The notes beneath the pieces were generated by a model. That model was not told where the DNA came from. It did no database searches and saw nothing but the letters and a program-made list of their open reading frames with translations. Below are positions 36,361 to 44,397 of a stretch of 64,000 nt of DNA, piece after piece; position 1 is the first letter of the stretch, and each line of letters begins with the position of its first letter. The stretch comes from Brevundimonas sp. (GTDB lineage: Bacteria; Pseudomonadota; Alphaproteobacteria; Caulobacterales; Caulobacteraceae): positions 62,001 to 126,000 of the forward strand of contig NZ_JACESB010000007.1 in NCBI RefSeq assembly GCF_013912005.1, read 5' to 3'. Made by a program: the position numbers and the translations under genes.

Positions 36361-37512
36361 ATGACCGAAGCGGAGAAGACGCAAAGACCTTCTCTGATCG
36401 GGCGGTGGTTTCCGGTCCGGTACGTGTACCTGCGCGACGGCGATGCGGTCCGCGCCTGGGCGCTGACGCCGGCCCGGCAGATGGCCGGCGCCGCGGCGGC
36501 CGTTCTGGTCGCCGGCTGGAGCCTGTTCGCCAGCGGCGGCTTCCTCTACGACCTCCTGCTCGAACGCCAGGCGGATCACGCCGTGACGCGCACCCGCGCC
36601 GAGGCGGAGCGCCTGAACGCCGACCTGCAGGCGCGCCTCGACAGCGCGGTGGCCCGCATGAGCGCCACCACCGGCTCGCTCGACGAGATGGCCGGCATGG
36701 TCGAGCGCCGGCACGCGGCCCTGACCCGGGTCATGACCCTGTTCCACGGCGTGGACGGCGCGGAGACCGCGCTCGCCCCGGCTCCGCCGCTCGATCCGGC
36801 CCGCAGCACCCCGGTGCAGCGCATGGTCGCCGTGCGCATGGACCAGGAACGGCTGATCGCCCGCGCCGAGGACGTGGCCCGCACCCGCGCCGAGCGGCTG
36901 CGCCTGGCCTTCCGCCTCGCGGGCCTGAACCCCGCCGCCTATGCGCCGCGCGACGCCGCCCTCGGCGGCCCGCTGGTCGAGGCCCGCGACCCGCACGCCC
37001 TCGGCGTGGTGCTGGACGTGGACGAGGCCTTCGCCATGCGCATCCGCAACGCGGCCGACAACCTCAACGACATGCGCCGGCTCGCTGACGCGGCCGAGGG
37101 CCTGCCCTTCCGCCGTCCGACCCAGTCCCGCACCACCTCCGGCTTCGGGGTCCGCTTCGACCCCTTCAACGGCCGCCCGGCCGTGCACCAGGGACAGGAC
37201 TTCGCCGGACCGCTGAACACGCCGATCTACGCCACGGCCCCGGGCGTGGTCTCCTATGTGGGGACCCGTTCAGGCTATGGAAACGTGGTCGAGATAGACC
37301 ACGGGCGTGGCTTCAAGACCCGTTTCGCCCACCTGAATTCCATGACCGTCCGCGCCGGCCAGCGCGTCGCCCTCGGGCAGCGCGTCGGCGGCATGGGCAC
37401 GACCGGACGCTCCACCGGCGTCCACCTGCACTACGAAGTGTGGCTGGATGGCCGGCCGCAGAACCCCGCCCGCTTCATGAGAGCCGGAGACCAACTTGTT
37501 CAACAAGGCTAA
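36361..37512 (+). CDS. lmdC: Bitopic M23 (LytM) peptidase partner of bactofilin
   Basis: 383 residues. A cytoplasmic N-terminus (about 40 residues, FPVRYVYLRDGDAVRAW) precedes one membrane helix (about 41-64) and a long periplasmic coiled coil. The C-terminal LytM domain carries zinc ligands His276 and Asp280 (HQGQD), and His355/His357 (HLHYE), so it should cleave peptidoglycan crosslinks. The start at 36361 is the first ATG; TTG at 36304 is rejected. The layout and linkage to bacA match LmdC of stalked alphaproteobacteria. Confidence 0.88.
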   Translation: MTEAEKTQRPSLIGRWFPVRYVYLRDGDAVRAWALTPARQMAGAAAAVLVAGWSLFASGGFLYDLLLERQADHAVTRTRAEAERLNADLQARLDSAVARMSATTGSLDEMAGMVERRHAALTRVMTLFHGVDGAETALAPAPPLDPARSTPVQRMVAVRMDQERLIARAEDVARTRAERLRLAFRLAGLNPAAYAPRDAALGGPLVEARDPHALGVVLDVDEAFAMRIRNAADNLNDMRRLADAAEGLPFRRPTQSRTTSGFGVRFDPFNGRPAVHQGQDFAGPLNTPIYATAPGVVSYVGTRSGYGNVVEIDHGRGFKTRFAHLNSMTVRAGQRVALGQRVGGMGTTGRSTGVHLHYEVWLDGRPQNPARFMRAGDQLVQQG

Positions 37513-38083
37513 ATCCCCCGCCCCGCAGCCGCAGCCCCGCGCCGACAGCGGCTCCGCCATTCCGCCGCTGCCGGACCTGCCGATCCCCGGCGCGCCCGCC
37601 GCGGGCGCTGCTCCGGCTCGCGCCGCCGCGCCGGCCCCGGGCGGCGCGCCGGCCCAGCGCGGCCTGTCGACCCTGTCCTCGGACCTGCAGTTCGAGGGCA
37701 ACATCTCCGGCGGGGGCGACCTGCAGATCGACGGCGCGATCAAGGGCGACGTCCGCGTCGGCCGGCTGATCGTCGGCGAGACCGGCGGCGTCGAGGGCAA
37801 TGTGTCGGCCGACTACGTCGAGGTCCGCGGCCGCATCGTCGGCGGCGTCTCGGGCAAGCAGGTCAAGCTTATCGCCACCGCCTACGTCGACGGCGACATC
37901 ACCGCGGAACAGCTCTCGATCGACATCGGGGCCTACTTCCAGGGCCGGGTGCTGCAGGGCCGGCGCGAGGCCCCGGCGGCCGCCCGTCCCGCCGCCCAGC
38001 CGTCGACCCCGGCGGCGAGCGCCACCCCGCCCCACGGCGACGATCGCCCCCACGTCATCGACATGAAGCCCGGGGCGGCCTGA
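37496..38083 (+). CDS. bacA: Bactofilin BacA
   Basis: Polymer-forming cytoskeletal protein, 195 residues. Disordered Pro/Ala N-terminus (about 1-60), bactofilin beta-helix core (about 62-155, with repeated VxGxVxG-type rungs such as GDLQIDGAIKGDVRVGRLIVGE), disordered C-terminus. The start is TTG at 37496 (reads MFNKAK), supported by GGAG 8 bases upstream. It overlaps the M23 gene by 17 bases. A strong terminator follows. Bactofilins localise wall enzymes; the M23 gene is the likely partner. Confidence 0.93.
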   Translation: MFNKAKSPAPQPQPRADSGSAIPPLPDLPIPGAPAAGAAPARAAAPAPGGAPAQRGLSTLSSDLQFEGNISGGGDLQIDGAIKGDVRVGRLIVGETGGVEGNVSADYVEVRGRIVGGVSGKQVKLIATAYVDGDITAEQLSIDIGAYFQGRVLQGRREAPAAARPAAQPSTPAASATPPHGDDRPHVIDMKPGAA

Positions 38084-38110
38084 TCCACCCGGTCCTGAAG
38101 GACGAAGAAA

Positions 38111-38139
38111 GGCCCCGGGCGCGATCCCGGGGCCTTTTT
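38111..38139. terminator. Rho-independent terminator between bacA and prfB
   Basis: GGCCCCGGG (38111-38119) pairs with CCCGGGGCC (38126-38134) around a 6-base loop, followed by TTTTT. A GAAGAAA run upstream gives a T-rich tail on the other strand, so it can serve both convergent genes. Confidence 0.92.
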
Positions 38140-39261
38140 CATTCGGCTGTGGAGCCCCGCGTTTCGCCGACCCGCGCCGCCAGGGCCGCGCCCATGAAGG
38201 CGTCCAGGTCGCCGTCGAGGACGCCCTGGGTGTCCGAGGTCTCGACGTTGGTGCGCAGGTCCTTGACCATCTGGTACGGCTGCAGGACGTAGCTTCGGAT
38301 CTGGTGGCCCCAGCCGATGTCGGTCTTGGCGTCGGCCAGGGCCTGGGCCGCGGCCTCGCGCTTCTGCAGCTCCAGCTCATACAGCCGGGCGCGCAGCATC
38401 TTCCACGCCTGCTCGCGGTTCTGGTGCTGCGACCGCCCCGCCTGGCAGGCCACCACCGTGTTGGTCGGCACGTGGGTCAGACGCACGGCCGAGTCGGTCT
38501 TGTTGATGTGCTGCCCGCCCGCGCCCGAGGCCCGGTAGGTGTCGGTGCGCACGTCGGCAGGATTGATGTCGATCTCGATGGCGTCGTCCACCACCGGCGA
38601 GACCCCGATTGAGGCGAAGGAGGTGTGGCGCTTGGCCGCCGCATCGTAGGGGCTGATGCGCACCAGCCGGTGCACGCCGGACTCGGACTTCAGCCAGCCG
38701 TAGGCGTTGGGGCCCTTGATCTGGATGGTGGCCGACTTGATGCCCGCCTGCTCGCCGGCCTCCTCGGCCTCGACCTCGACCTCGTAGCCGTGGGCGCGGG
38801 CCCAGCGGGTGTACATGCGCAGCAGCATGCCAGCCCAGTCGTTCGACTCGGTGCCGCCGGCGCCGGAGTTGACCTCCAGATAGGCGTCGTTGCCGTCGGC
38901 CTCGCCGGACAGCAGCGCCTCCAGCTCGGCCCGGGCCGCGCGGTCCTTGATCGCCTTGAGATCGGCGCGGGCGCTCTCCAGCGCCGCCTCGTCGCCCTCC
39001 TCGTCGGCCATCTCGGCCAGCATGATCCCGTCCTCGAGACCCTGCTCCATCTCGCGGACGGCGTTGACCTGCGCCTCCAGCCGCGAGCGGTCGCGGCTGA
39101 CGGCCTGGGCCTCGTCGGGCCTGTCCCACAGCGTCGGGTCCTCGACCCGCGCGTTCAGCTCATCGAGCTTCCTGAGTGCGGCATCCCAGTCAAAGACGCC
39201 TCCTGAGCAGAGCGATGCTCTGCTCGATGTCGGCCTTCATGGCCTCGACATCCGGTCTCAT
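38139..39261 (-). CDS. prfB: Peptide chain release factor 2, programmed +1 frameshift
   Basis: RF2 releases chains at UGA and UAA. The ATG at 39261 opens 23 codons ending AGG AGG CGT CTT TGA. A +1 shift at CTT-TGA-C (39195-39189) joins the main frame for a 373-residue protein. Main-frame motifs: GGQ loop [17 protein letters not shown]; the SPF-type anticodon region is in the segment before [11 protein letters not shown]. Without the shift only a 23-residue peptide forms, the classic RF2 autoregulation. An internal ATG-only reading from 39050 would miss the N-terminal domain. Confidence 0.96.
39189..39225 (-). promoter_or_regulatory. prfB frameshift signal with adjoining hairpin
   Basis: In mRNA order: perfect 9-bp hairpin GAGCAGAGC/GCTCTGCTC with a 3-base loop (39225-39205), then directly AGGAGG (39204-39199), CGT, and the slippery CTT TGA C (39195-39189). 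The SD-like element and slip site match the known RF2 signal; the hairpin is an addition. Confidence 0.85.
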
Positions 39262-39332
39262 CGCAGTCTCCGGCGATATCAAAGGGAGGCGCGGACATAG
39301 AGTGCGTCGCGCCGTGTGGGAAGGGGAAGAGA

Positions 39333-39461
39333 GGGATTAGGGATCAGGGATCAGGGACTGGGGACCGGGGCGGAAGCGGGCGAATGCGCTTCGCCGGGTT
39401 GGCGGCCGCCGGTGTTCTGCTTCCAATCCCTGGTCCCTGATCCCTGGTCCCTGCGCCCCCC
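39333..39461. repeat. Inverted G-run repeats with quadruplex motifs on both strands
   Basis: Plus-strand G-runs every 7 bases at 39333-39370 (GGG-N4-GGG-N4-GGG-N4-GGG-N3-GGGG-N3-GGGG). Matching C-runs lie at 39428-39461. CAGGGATCAGGGAC (39345-39358) and GTCCCTGATCCCTG (39433-39446) are perfect inverted arms 74 bases apart. It fills most of the 205-base gap between the PBP gene and prfB. Confidence 0.8.
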
Positions 39462-39466
39462 TCTTC

Positions 39467-41911
39467 CTAGTAGAGCCCGCTCAGATCCTCCGCCGGCTCC
39501 TTCTTCGGCGGCGGAGGCGCGGCCGGCGGCGCGGGCGCGTCGGACGGGGCTTCGCCGGCCGCCGCCTCCTGCTCCCGACGGATCACGTCGTAATAGTTCT
39601 GCGGGCCGGTCGGGGCGGCGGGCTCCGGCGCCCGCTCCTCCTCGCGGCGCCGTTCGGTGCCGGGGCGGAAGGCTTCCTCGATGCCGTTGACGGTGCGGAA
39701 CACGGCGTTGCGCGGCCGGACGAACGGCCGGGCCGGACGCTCGCGCAGTGCCACCTCCATGAAGTCGATGAAGATCGGCACCGCGGTGGCGGCCCCCGCC
39801 TCGCCGGAGCCCAGCGACCGGTTATCGTCGAAGCCGACGAAGACGCCGACCACGATGTCGGACGAGAAGCCCACGAACCAGGCCGAGCGGTACTCGTTGG
39901 TGGTGCCGGTCTTGCCGGCCACCCAGCGGCCGAGGCCGCGGGCGCGCACAGCGGTGCCGCGCTGGACCACGCCCTCCAGCATGGAGCTGATCTGGTAGGC
40001 GGTGATCGGGTCGATGACCTGCTCGCCCCGCGGCTCCAGGCGCGGCGACTCCTGACCGGTGAACGGGCGGCCGCACTCGCGGCATCGGCGGTCGTCGGCC
40101 CGGAAGATGGTCTCGCCGTCGCGGTCCTGGACCAGCTCGATCAGATAGGGATCGATGCGCCGCCCGCCGTTGATGAAGGCGGCGTAGGCGGCGGTCAGGT
40201 CGTAGGGGGTGGTTTCCCCCGCCCCCAGCGACACCGACAGGTTGGGCTGCAGGTTCTCGGAGACGCCCATCTTCTTCGACAGGTCGACGATGTTGCGCAT
40301 GCCCACCGCCTGGGCGAGGCGCACGGTCATCACGTTCCGCGACAGCTCCAGCCCGCGGCGCAGCGTCTGCGGGCCGTAGTACTGCCGGCTGTAGTTCTCG
40401 GGGCTCCAGCGCGTTCCGTTGGGGCCGCCGGCGAAGCTGATCGGCGCATCCAGCACGATCGAGGCGGGGGTGTAGTCGCCCTCCAGCGCGGCGGCGTAGA
40501 CGAACGGCTTGAAGGCCGAGCCCGGCTGCCGCCGCGCCTGGGTGGCGCGGTTGAAGCTGGACAGGGCGTAGGAGTAGCCGCCGACCATGGCGAGGACGCG
40601 CCCGGAGTACGGTTCGATCGCCACCAGGGCGCCGTTCACGCGCGGCACCTGCTTGAGGGCGAACTGTCCGTTGCGGGGCTCGACGAAGACGAGGTCGCCC
40701 CGGCGGAGCTGGCGGTTGGCGTTGGCCCAGGCCGCGTCCTCGGTCAGCAGGGCGCCGGTGCGGTCGCTGCGGGCGGTGCGAACCCGGACGGTGTTGCCGG
40801 ACACGCTCTCGACCGCCGCCGCCTCCCACGCCCGCCGCTCCGGCGGCGCGGTCCGCTTCAGCGCCTCCTCCTGCCAGCCATCGGCGAAATCGGTCGTGCC
40901 CCACGGGCCGCGCCAGCCGTGGCGGCGGTCATAGTCCTCCAGGCCGCGCATCAGGGCGTTGCGCGCCGCCGACTGCAGTTCCGGGTCGAGGGTGGTGCGC
41001 AGGTAGTAGCCGCCGCGGTTGACCTCCTCGGCTCCGAACTGCTGGATCGCCCGCCGCCGCGCCTCCTCGACGAAGAAGTCGGCGTCGGCGTACTGGGCCC
41101 GGCGCGGCGCGTCCTGGGTGGTCAGCGGCCGCGCGCGGGCGGCGGCGTACTGGTCGGCGCTGAGGAAGTTGCTCTCGCGCATCTCGCGCAGCACCCAGTT
41201 GCGCCGCTCCAGCGCCCGCTGCGGGTGGCGCTTCGGGTGATAGTTGTTCGGCCCCTTCGGCAGGGCCGCGAGATAGGCCGCCTCGTCCGGCGTCAGCTGG
41301 TCCAGCGACTTGCCGAAGTAGTTGTAGGCCGCCGCCGCCACCCCGTAGGACCGGTAGCCGAGGAAAATCTCGTTCAGGTAGAGTTCGAGGATCTGCTGCT
41401 TGCTTAGCGTCGCCTCGAGCCGGTTGGCGAGGATCGCCTCCTTGACCTTGCGGTTGATGCTGGTCTCGCTGGTGAGCAGGACGTTCTTCGCCACCTGCTG
41501 GGTGATGGTCGATCCGCCCTCGAGCCGCCGCCCGGTGGCGGCGTTGAAGACGTTCTTGAACATGGCCCGGCCGAGGCCCGAGACGTCGACCCCGCCGTGG
41601 TTGAAGAAGTTGCGGTCCTCGGCGGCGAGGAAGGCCTGGATCACGGGCAGCGGAATCTGCTCGTAGGGCACATAGATGCGCCGCTCGTCGGAGAACTCGC
41701 CGATCAGGGTGCCGTCGCCGGCATAGACCCGCGTGGCGGTGGCCGGACGATAATCCGCCAGCTCCGAGGCGTCCGGCAGGTCGTGGAACAGCCAGGCCGC
41801 ATAGATGGTCACCACCAGCCCGGCCAGGGTGATGCCCCCCAGGAGGGCGACGCCGGCCAGCACGAACCAGCGTTCGGGGATTCTGGCCTGGATATCCTGA
41901 AGACGGAGCAT
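39467..41911 (-). CDS. mrcA: Class A penicillin-binding protein 1A
   Basis: Bifunctional glycosyltransferase/transpeptidase, 814 residues. Membrane helix about 17-42. GT51 domain with catalytic Glu98 in AAEDRNFFNHGGVD and GGSTITQQVAKN. Transpeptidase: SxxK in PGSAFKPF, SxN in LSRNVMT, KTG in VAGKTGTTNEYRSAW. The C-terminus (about the last 80 residues) is Pro/Ala/Glu-rich and probably disordered. Polymerises and crosslinks peptidoglycan in the periplasm. Confidence 0.97.
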   Translation of the reverse strand: MLRLQDIQARIPERWFVLAGVALLGGITLAGLVVTIYAAWLFHDLPDASELADYRPATATRVYAGDGTLIGEFSDERRIYVPYEQIPLPVIQAFLAAEDRNFFNHGGVDVSGLGRAMFKNVFNAATGRRLEGGSTITQQVAKNVLLTSETSINRKVKEAILANRLEATLSKQQILELYLNEIFLGYRSYGVAAAAYNYFGKSLDQLTPDEAAYLAALPKGPNNYHPKRHPQRALERRNWVLREMRESNFLSADQYAAARARPLTTQDAPRRAQYADADFFVEEARRRAIQQFGAEEVNRGGYYLRTTLDPELQSAARNALMRGLEDYDRRHGWRGPWGTTDFADGWQEEALKRTAPPERRAWEAAAVESVSGNTVRVRTARSDRTGALLTEDAAWANANRQLRRGDLVFVEPRNGQFALKQVPRVNGALVAIEPYSGRVLAMVGGYSYALSSFNRATQARRQPGSAFKPFVYAAALEGDYTPASIVLDAPISFAGGPNGTRWSPENYSRQYYGPQTLRRGLELSRNVMTVRLAQAVGMRNIVDLSKKMGVSENLQPNLSVSLGAGETTPYDLTAAYAAFINGGRRIDPYLIELVQDRDGETIFRADDRRCRECGRPFTGQESPRLEPRGEQVIDPITAYQISSMLEGVVQRGTAVRARGLGRWVAGKTGTTNEYRSAWFVGFSSDIVVGVFVGFDDNRSLGSGEAGAATAVPIFIDFMEVALRERPARPFVRPRNAVFRTVNGIEEAFRPGTERRREEERAPEPAAPTGPQNYYDVIRREQEAAAGEAPSDAPAPPAAPPPPKKEPAEDLSGLY

Positions 41912-41921
41912 GGTCGCCGGT

Positions 41922-42656
41922 TTAGCCCGCGTCGGGGACCTCCGCCAGAGCCGCCGCGGCCGGGTCGGCGCGACGCTCCAGCTCCTGTCGCGCAGCGGCC
42001 ACGACGGCCGGGTCCATGTCGATCTGCGCGGCCATCCAGCGCAGGTAATCCGCGGGCGGCTCGGACCACGGCCGGCCCCGGTGCTTGCCGAACGGGATGC
42101 GGTCGACCCGCCGCGGTTCGCGGGTCCAGGCGATCATCTGCTCGACCGTCGCCTCGGCGAGCAGGTCGATGAGGATGTGGGCCGTCACCCAGGCGTCCGG
42201 CCCGGCGCGGTGGGCGGGATTGGCCAGGGCGGGATCCAGCCGCAGGCCGCGCCAGTAGCGCAGCACCTGGTTGGAATGGCCCGGCGCCTGCGGCCAGACG
42301 GCCTTGGCGGAGCGCACCGTGCAGATCCACGGCAGGCCGCCGGTGGCGGTGTCGGCGATGAAGGCCCGCTCGAACCGGGCGTTGTGCGCCACCATCGCAT
42401 CGGCCGGCTCGGCGAACATCTCCCTGAGGGCGTATTCGTCGCAGTGCGGGTCGGCGTCGCAGAAATGCTCCGGCGTCAGGTGGTGCACGGCCATGGCGTG
42501 GACCGAGATCTGGCCGCGGGGGCGGAACAGCCGGCTGACCGGCGGCAGGGCGCGCCAGCCGGCCGCATTGCGCACGACGTCGACGAAGCCGACCTCGATG
42601 ATCTCCGAGGTCCGGTCCCCGCCGGTGGTTTCGAGGTCGACGACGCGCAGACGCAT
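41922..42656 (-). CDS. DnaQ-like 3'-5' exonuclease with C-terminal DUF3820-type domain
   Basis: 244 residues. DEDD motifs: ExoI VVDLETTGG, ExoII VAHNARFERAF, ExoIII HRAGPDAWVTA (DEDDh type). The C-terminal segment IPFGKHRGRPWSEPPADYLRWM matches the short domain fused to ExoX-like nucleases. Ends 10 bases before the PBP gene start in the same direction. DNA repair or RNA turnover substrate not determinable. Confidence 0.87.
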   Translation of the reverse strand: MRLRVVDLETTGGDRTSEIIEVGFVDVVRNAAGWRALPPVSRLFRPRGQISVHAMAVHHLTPEHFCDADPHCDEYALREMFAEPADAMVAHNARFERAFIADTATGGLPWICTVRSAKAVWPQAPGHSNQVLRYWRGLRLDPALANPAHRAGPDAWVTAHILIDLLAEATVEQMIAWTREPRRVDRIPFGKHRGRPWSEPPADYLRWMAAQIDMDPAVVAAARQELERRADPAAAALAEVPDAG

Positions 42657-42711
42657 GAGCGTCAGATAGACGCTTCGCCCCGTCTGCGCACCGGGCGCCG
42701 GAGGATCGGGG

Positions 42712-43935
42712 TCAGGGCTGGCCGGCGCCGGCGTCGGCGGCGGCCATCTGCAGGCCGTCCGACGGCGCGGCGAAATAGCGGTCGATGCCTTCCGCCACGG
42801 CCCGCATCAGCCGCCGCCGGGCCCGGGCGTCGCCCAGCAGGCGTTCGTCCTCGGGATTGGTGATGAAGCCCATCTCCAGCAGCACCGCCGGCACGTCCGG
42901 GGCCAGCAGCACCGCCAGGCCGGCGTCCCGGTGGCTGCGGCGCAGCAGCGGGTGGTCGGCGTCCTCCAGCTCGCCCAGCAGGGTCCGCGCCAGCTGGGCC
43001 GAGCGGTTCTGGGTGGCGCGCTGGGTCATGTCCAGCAGGATGCGGTCCACCGACGGGTCCCGTCCCGGAAGGTTCAGGCTGCGCTGCCAGTTCTCGCCGC
43101 GGGTGAACTCGCGCACGGCCCGGCCCGCGCCCTGCTCCGAAAGGGTGTAGACGCTCGCGCCGCGCGTCGCCGGGTCGGCCCCGGCGTCGGCGTGCAGCGA
43201 GATGAACAGGTCGGCCCCCGCCTGGCGGGCGATCGCCACCCGGCGGTTGAGGCCCACATAGACGTCGCTGTCGCGCGTCAGCCGCACCCGGTAGCGGCCG
43301 GAGCGCTCCAGCTCCTGCTTGAGCGCACGCGCGGCGGCGAGGGTGAGATCGCTCTCGTTGCTGCTGGCCCCGCGGGCGCCGGGATCGCGTCCGCCGTGGC
43401 CGGCGTCGATGAACACCAGGGGCCGCTCCGCCCGCCGAGCCGGCGGGGCCGCCTCCGGACGGGCCGATCGGGCCGGGGCGCGGCCGGTGGCCTTCAGGTC
43501 GATCACATAGCGGTAGTGGTCCACCCCGTCGCCGGGCGCGAGCAGGAAGCGCCGCTCGATCTCGGCCGAGGTGGCGAGGTCCAGTTCGATCCGCGCCGCC
43601 GCCCCCGCGCCGGCGACCCGGTAGCCCCGCACCAGGCCGAGGCCGGCCCCGCTCAGGCGCTCCGGCGGGGTCACCCCGGCGAGGGCGAGGACGACCCGGC
43701 CGTCGGCGCCGGGTTGCAGCACCTCGCCGCGCGAGGTGCGGTCCATGTCCACCACCACGCGGGTGCGCTCGGCGTCGCCTCCGAAGCGGACGCGCATCAC
43801 CTCGCCCACAGCCCCGGACGCCAGCCCGCGGCCGGCGGCGAGGGCCGCCACGCAGAACACGACGACGGCCAGCGCCGCCAGGGCGCGGTCGCGGTTGCTC
43901 CAACGCAGGGCTCTGAGACGCGACAAACCGAACAT
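42712..43935 (-). CDS. amiC: N-acetylmuramoyl-L-alanine amidase (AmiC-like)
   Basis: 407 residues with this start. Signal/anchor segment, AMIN domain (about 45-150), then Amidase_3 zinc domain: FIDAGHGGRDPGARG, the Glu in SSNESDLTLAAA, HADAGADPATRGASVY and LLEMGFITNPEDERLL. Cleaves the MurNAc-peptide bond during cell separation. The start at 43935 (MFGLSRLRAL) has AGGTGG upstream. ATGs at 43971 and 44016 lengthen it without a ribosome binding site. Confidence 0.94.
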   Translation of the reverse strand: MFGLSRLRALRWSNRDRALAALAVVVFCVAALAAGRGLASGAVGEVMRVRFGGDAERTRVVVDMDRTSRGEVLQPGADGRVVLALAGVTPPERLSGAGLGLVRGYRVAGAGAAARIELDLATSAEIERRFLLAPGDGVDHYRYVIDLKATGRAPARSARPEAAPPARRAERPLVFIDAGHGGRDPGARGASSNESDLTLAAARALKQELERSGRYRVRLTRDSDVYVGLNRRVAIARQAGADLFISLHADAGADPATRGASVYTLSEQGAGRAVREFTRGENWQRSLNLPGRDPSVDRILLDMTQRATQNRSAQLARTLLGELEDADHPLLRRSHRDAGLAVLLAPDVPAVLLEMGFITNPEDERLLGDARARRRLMRAVAEGIDRYFAAPSDGLQMAAADAGAGQP

Positions 43936-44016
43936 CCGGCCGGCACCCACCTTTCGCTTTTCCGGCAGCATGCCCGAACGTCGTCGCCAACGGGTTAAGG
44001 CGAACGCGCCTTTCAT

Positions 44017-44397
44017 TTCGCCGGCGGCGTGACTATGCTTGGTGCGCTCGCGAACCGATCGCGTCCTTCCTGCCCTGGCGGAACCGGACGCGCCCTCCTC
44101 GCGGCGCCGCTTTCACTGATCCGAGGATCGGCCGGCCCGACAGGGCGACGATTCGACGACCAGGGCCCCGAACCCCCGCGCTCACAGCGGAACGGCCGGC
44201 CCAGGACCGACTGAACCCGATGGGCGCAACCGCCAGCCTCAACCTCCGGTCTGACCCGACCGACATCGCCGCCGGCTTCGGCCGCGGCGTGCAGGCTGCG
44301 CGCCTCCGCGCCCCCCTTCCCCCCATTCGGCGAGCCGCCCCGCCCGTCAGCCGCGCGCTGACCGGCCGGGCCTGCGCGCGCCAGAGAGAGACCCTTC
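44017..44397. other. Long gap upstream of rne
   Basis: About 380 bases between the divergent amidase and rne genes. Only short, poorly supported ORFs are seen and no tRNA or terminator. It probably holds both promoters and a long rne leader, which in E. coli is the site of RNase E autoregulation; no specific motif could be assigned here. AGAGAGAG precedes the rne ATG. Confidence 0.5.

Noticed and set aside
44029-44214. 61-codon ORF in the rne leader region
   Set aside because: Poor ribosome binding site, Pro/Arg-rich composition and no recognisable feature; treated as leader sequence.
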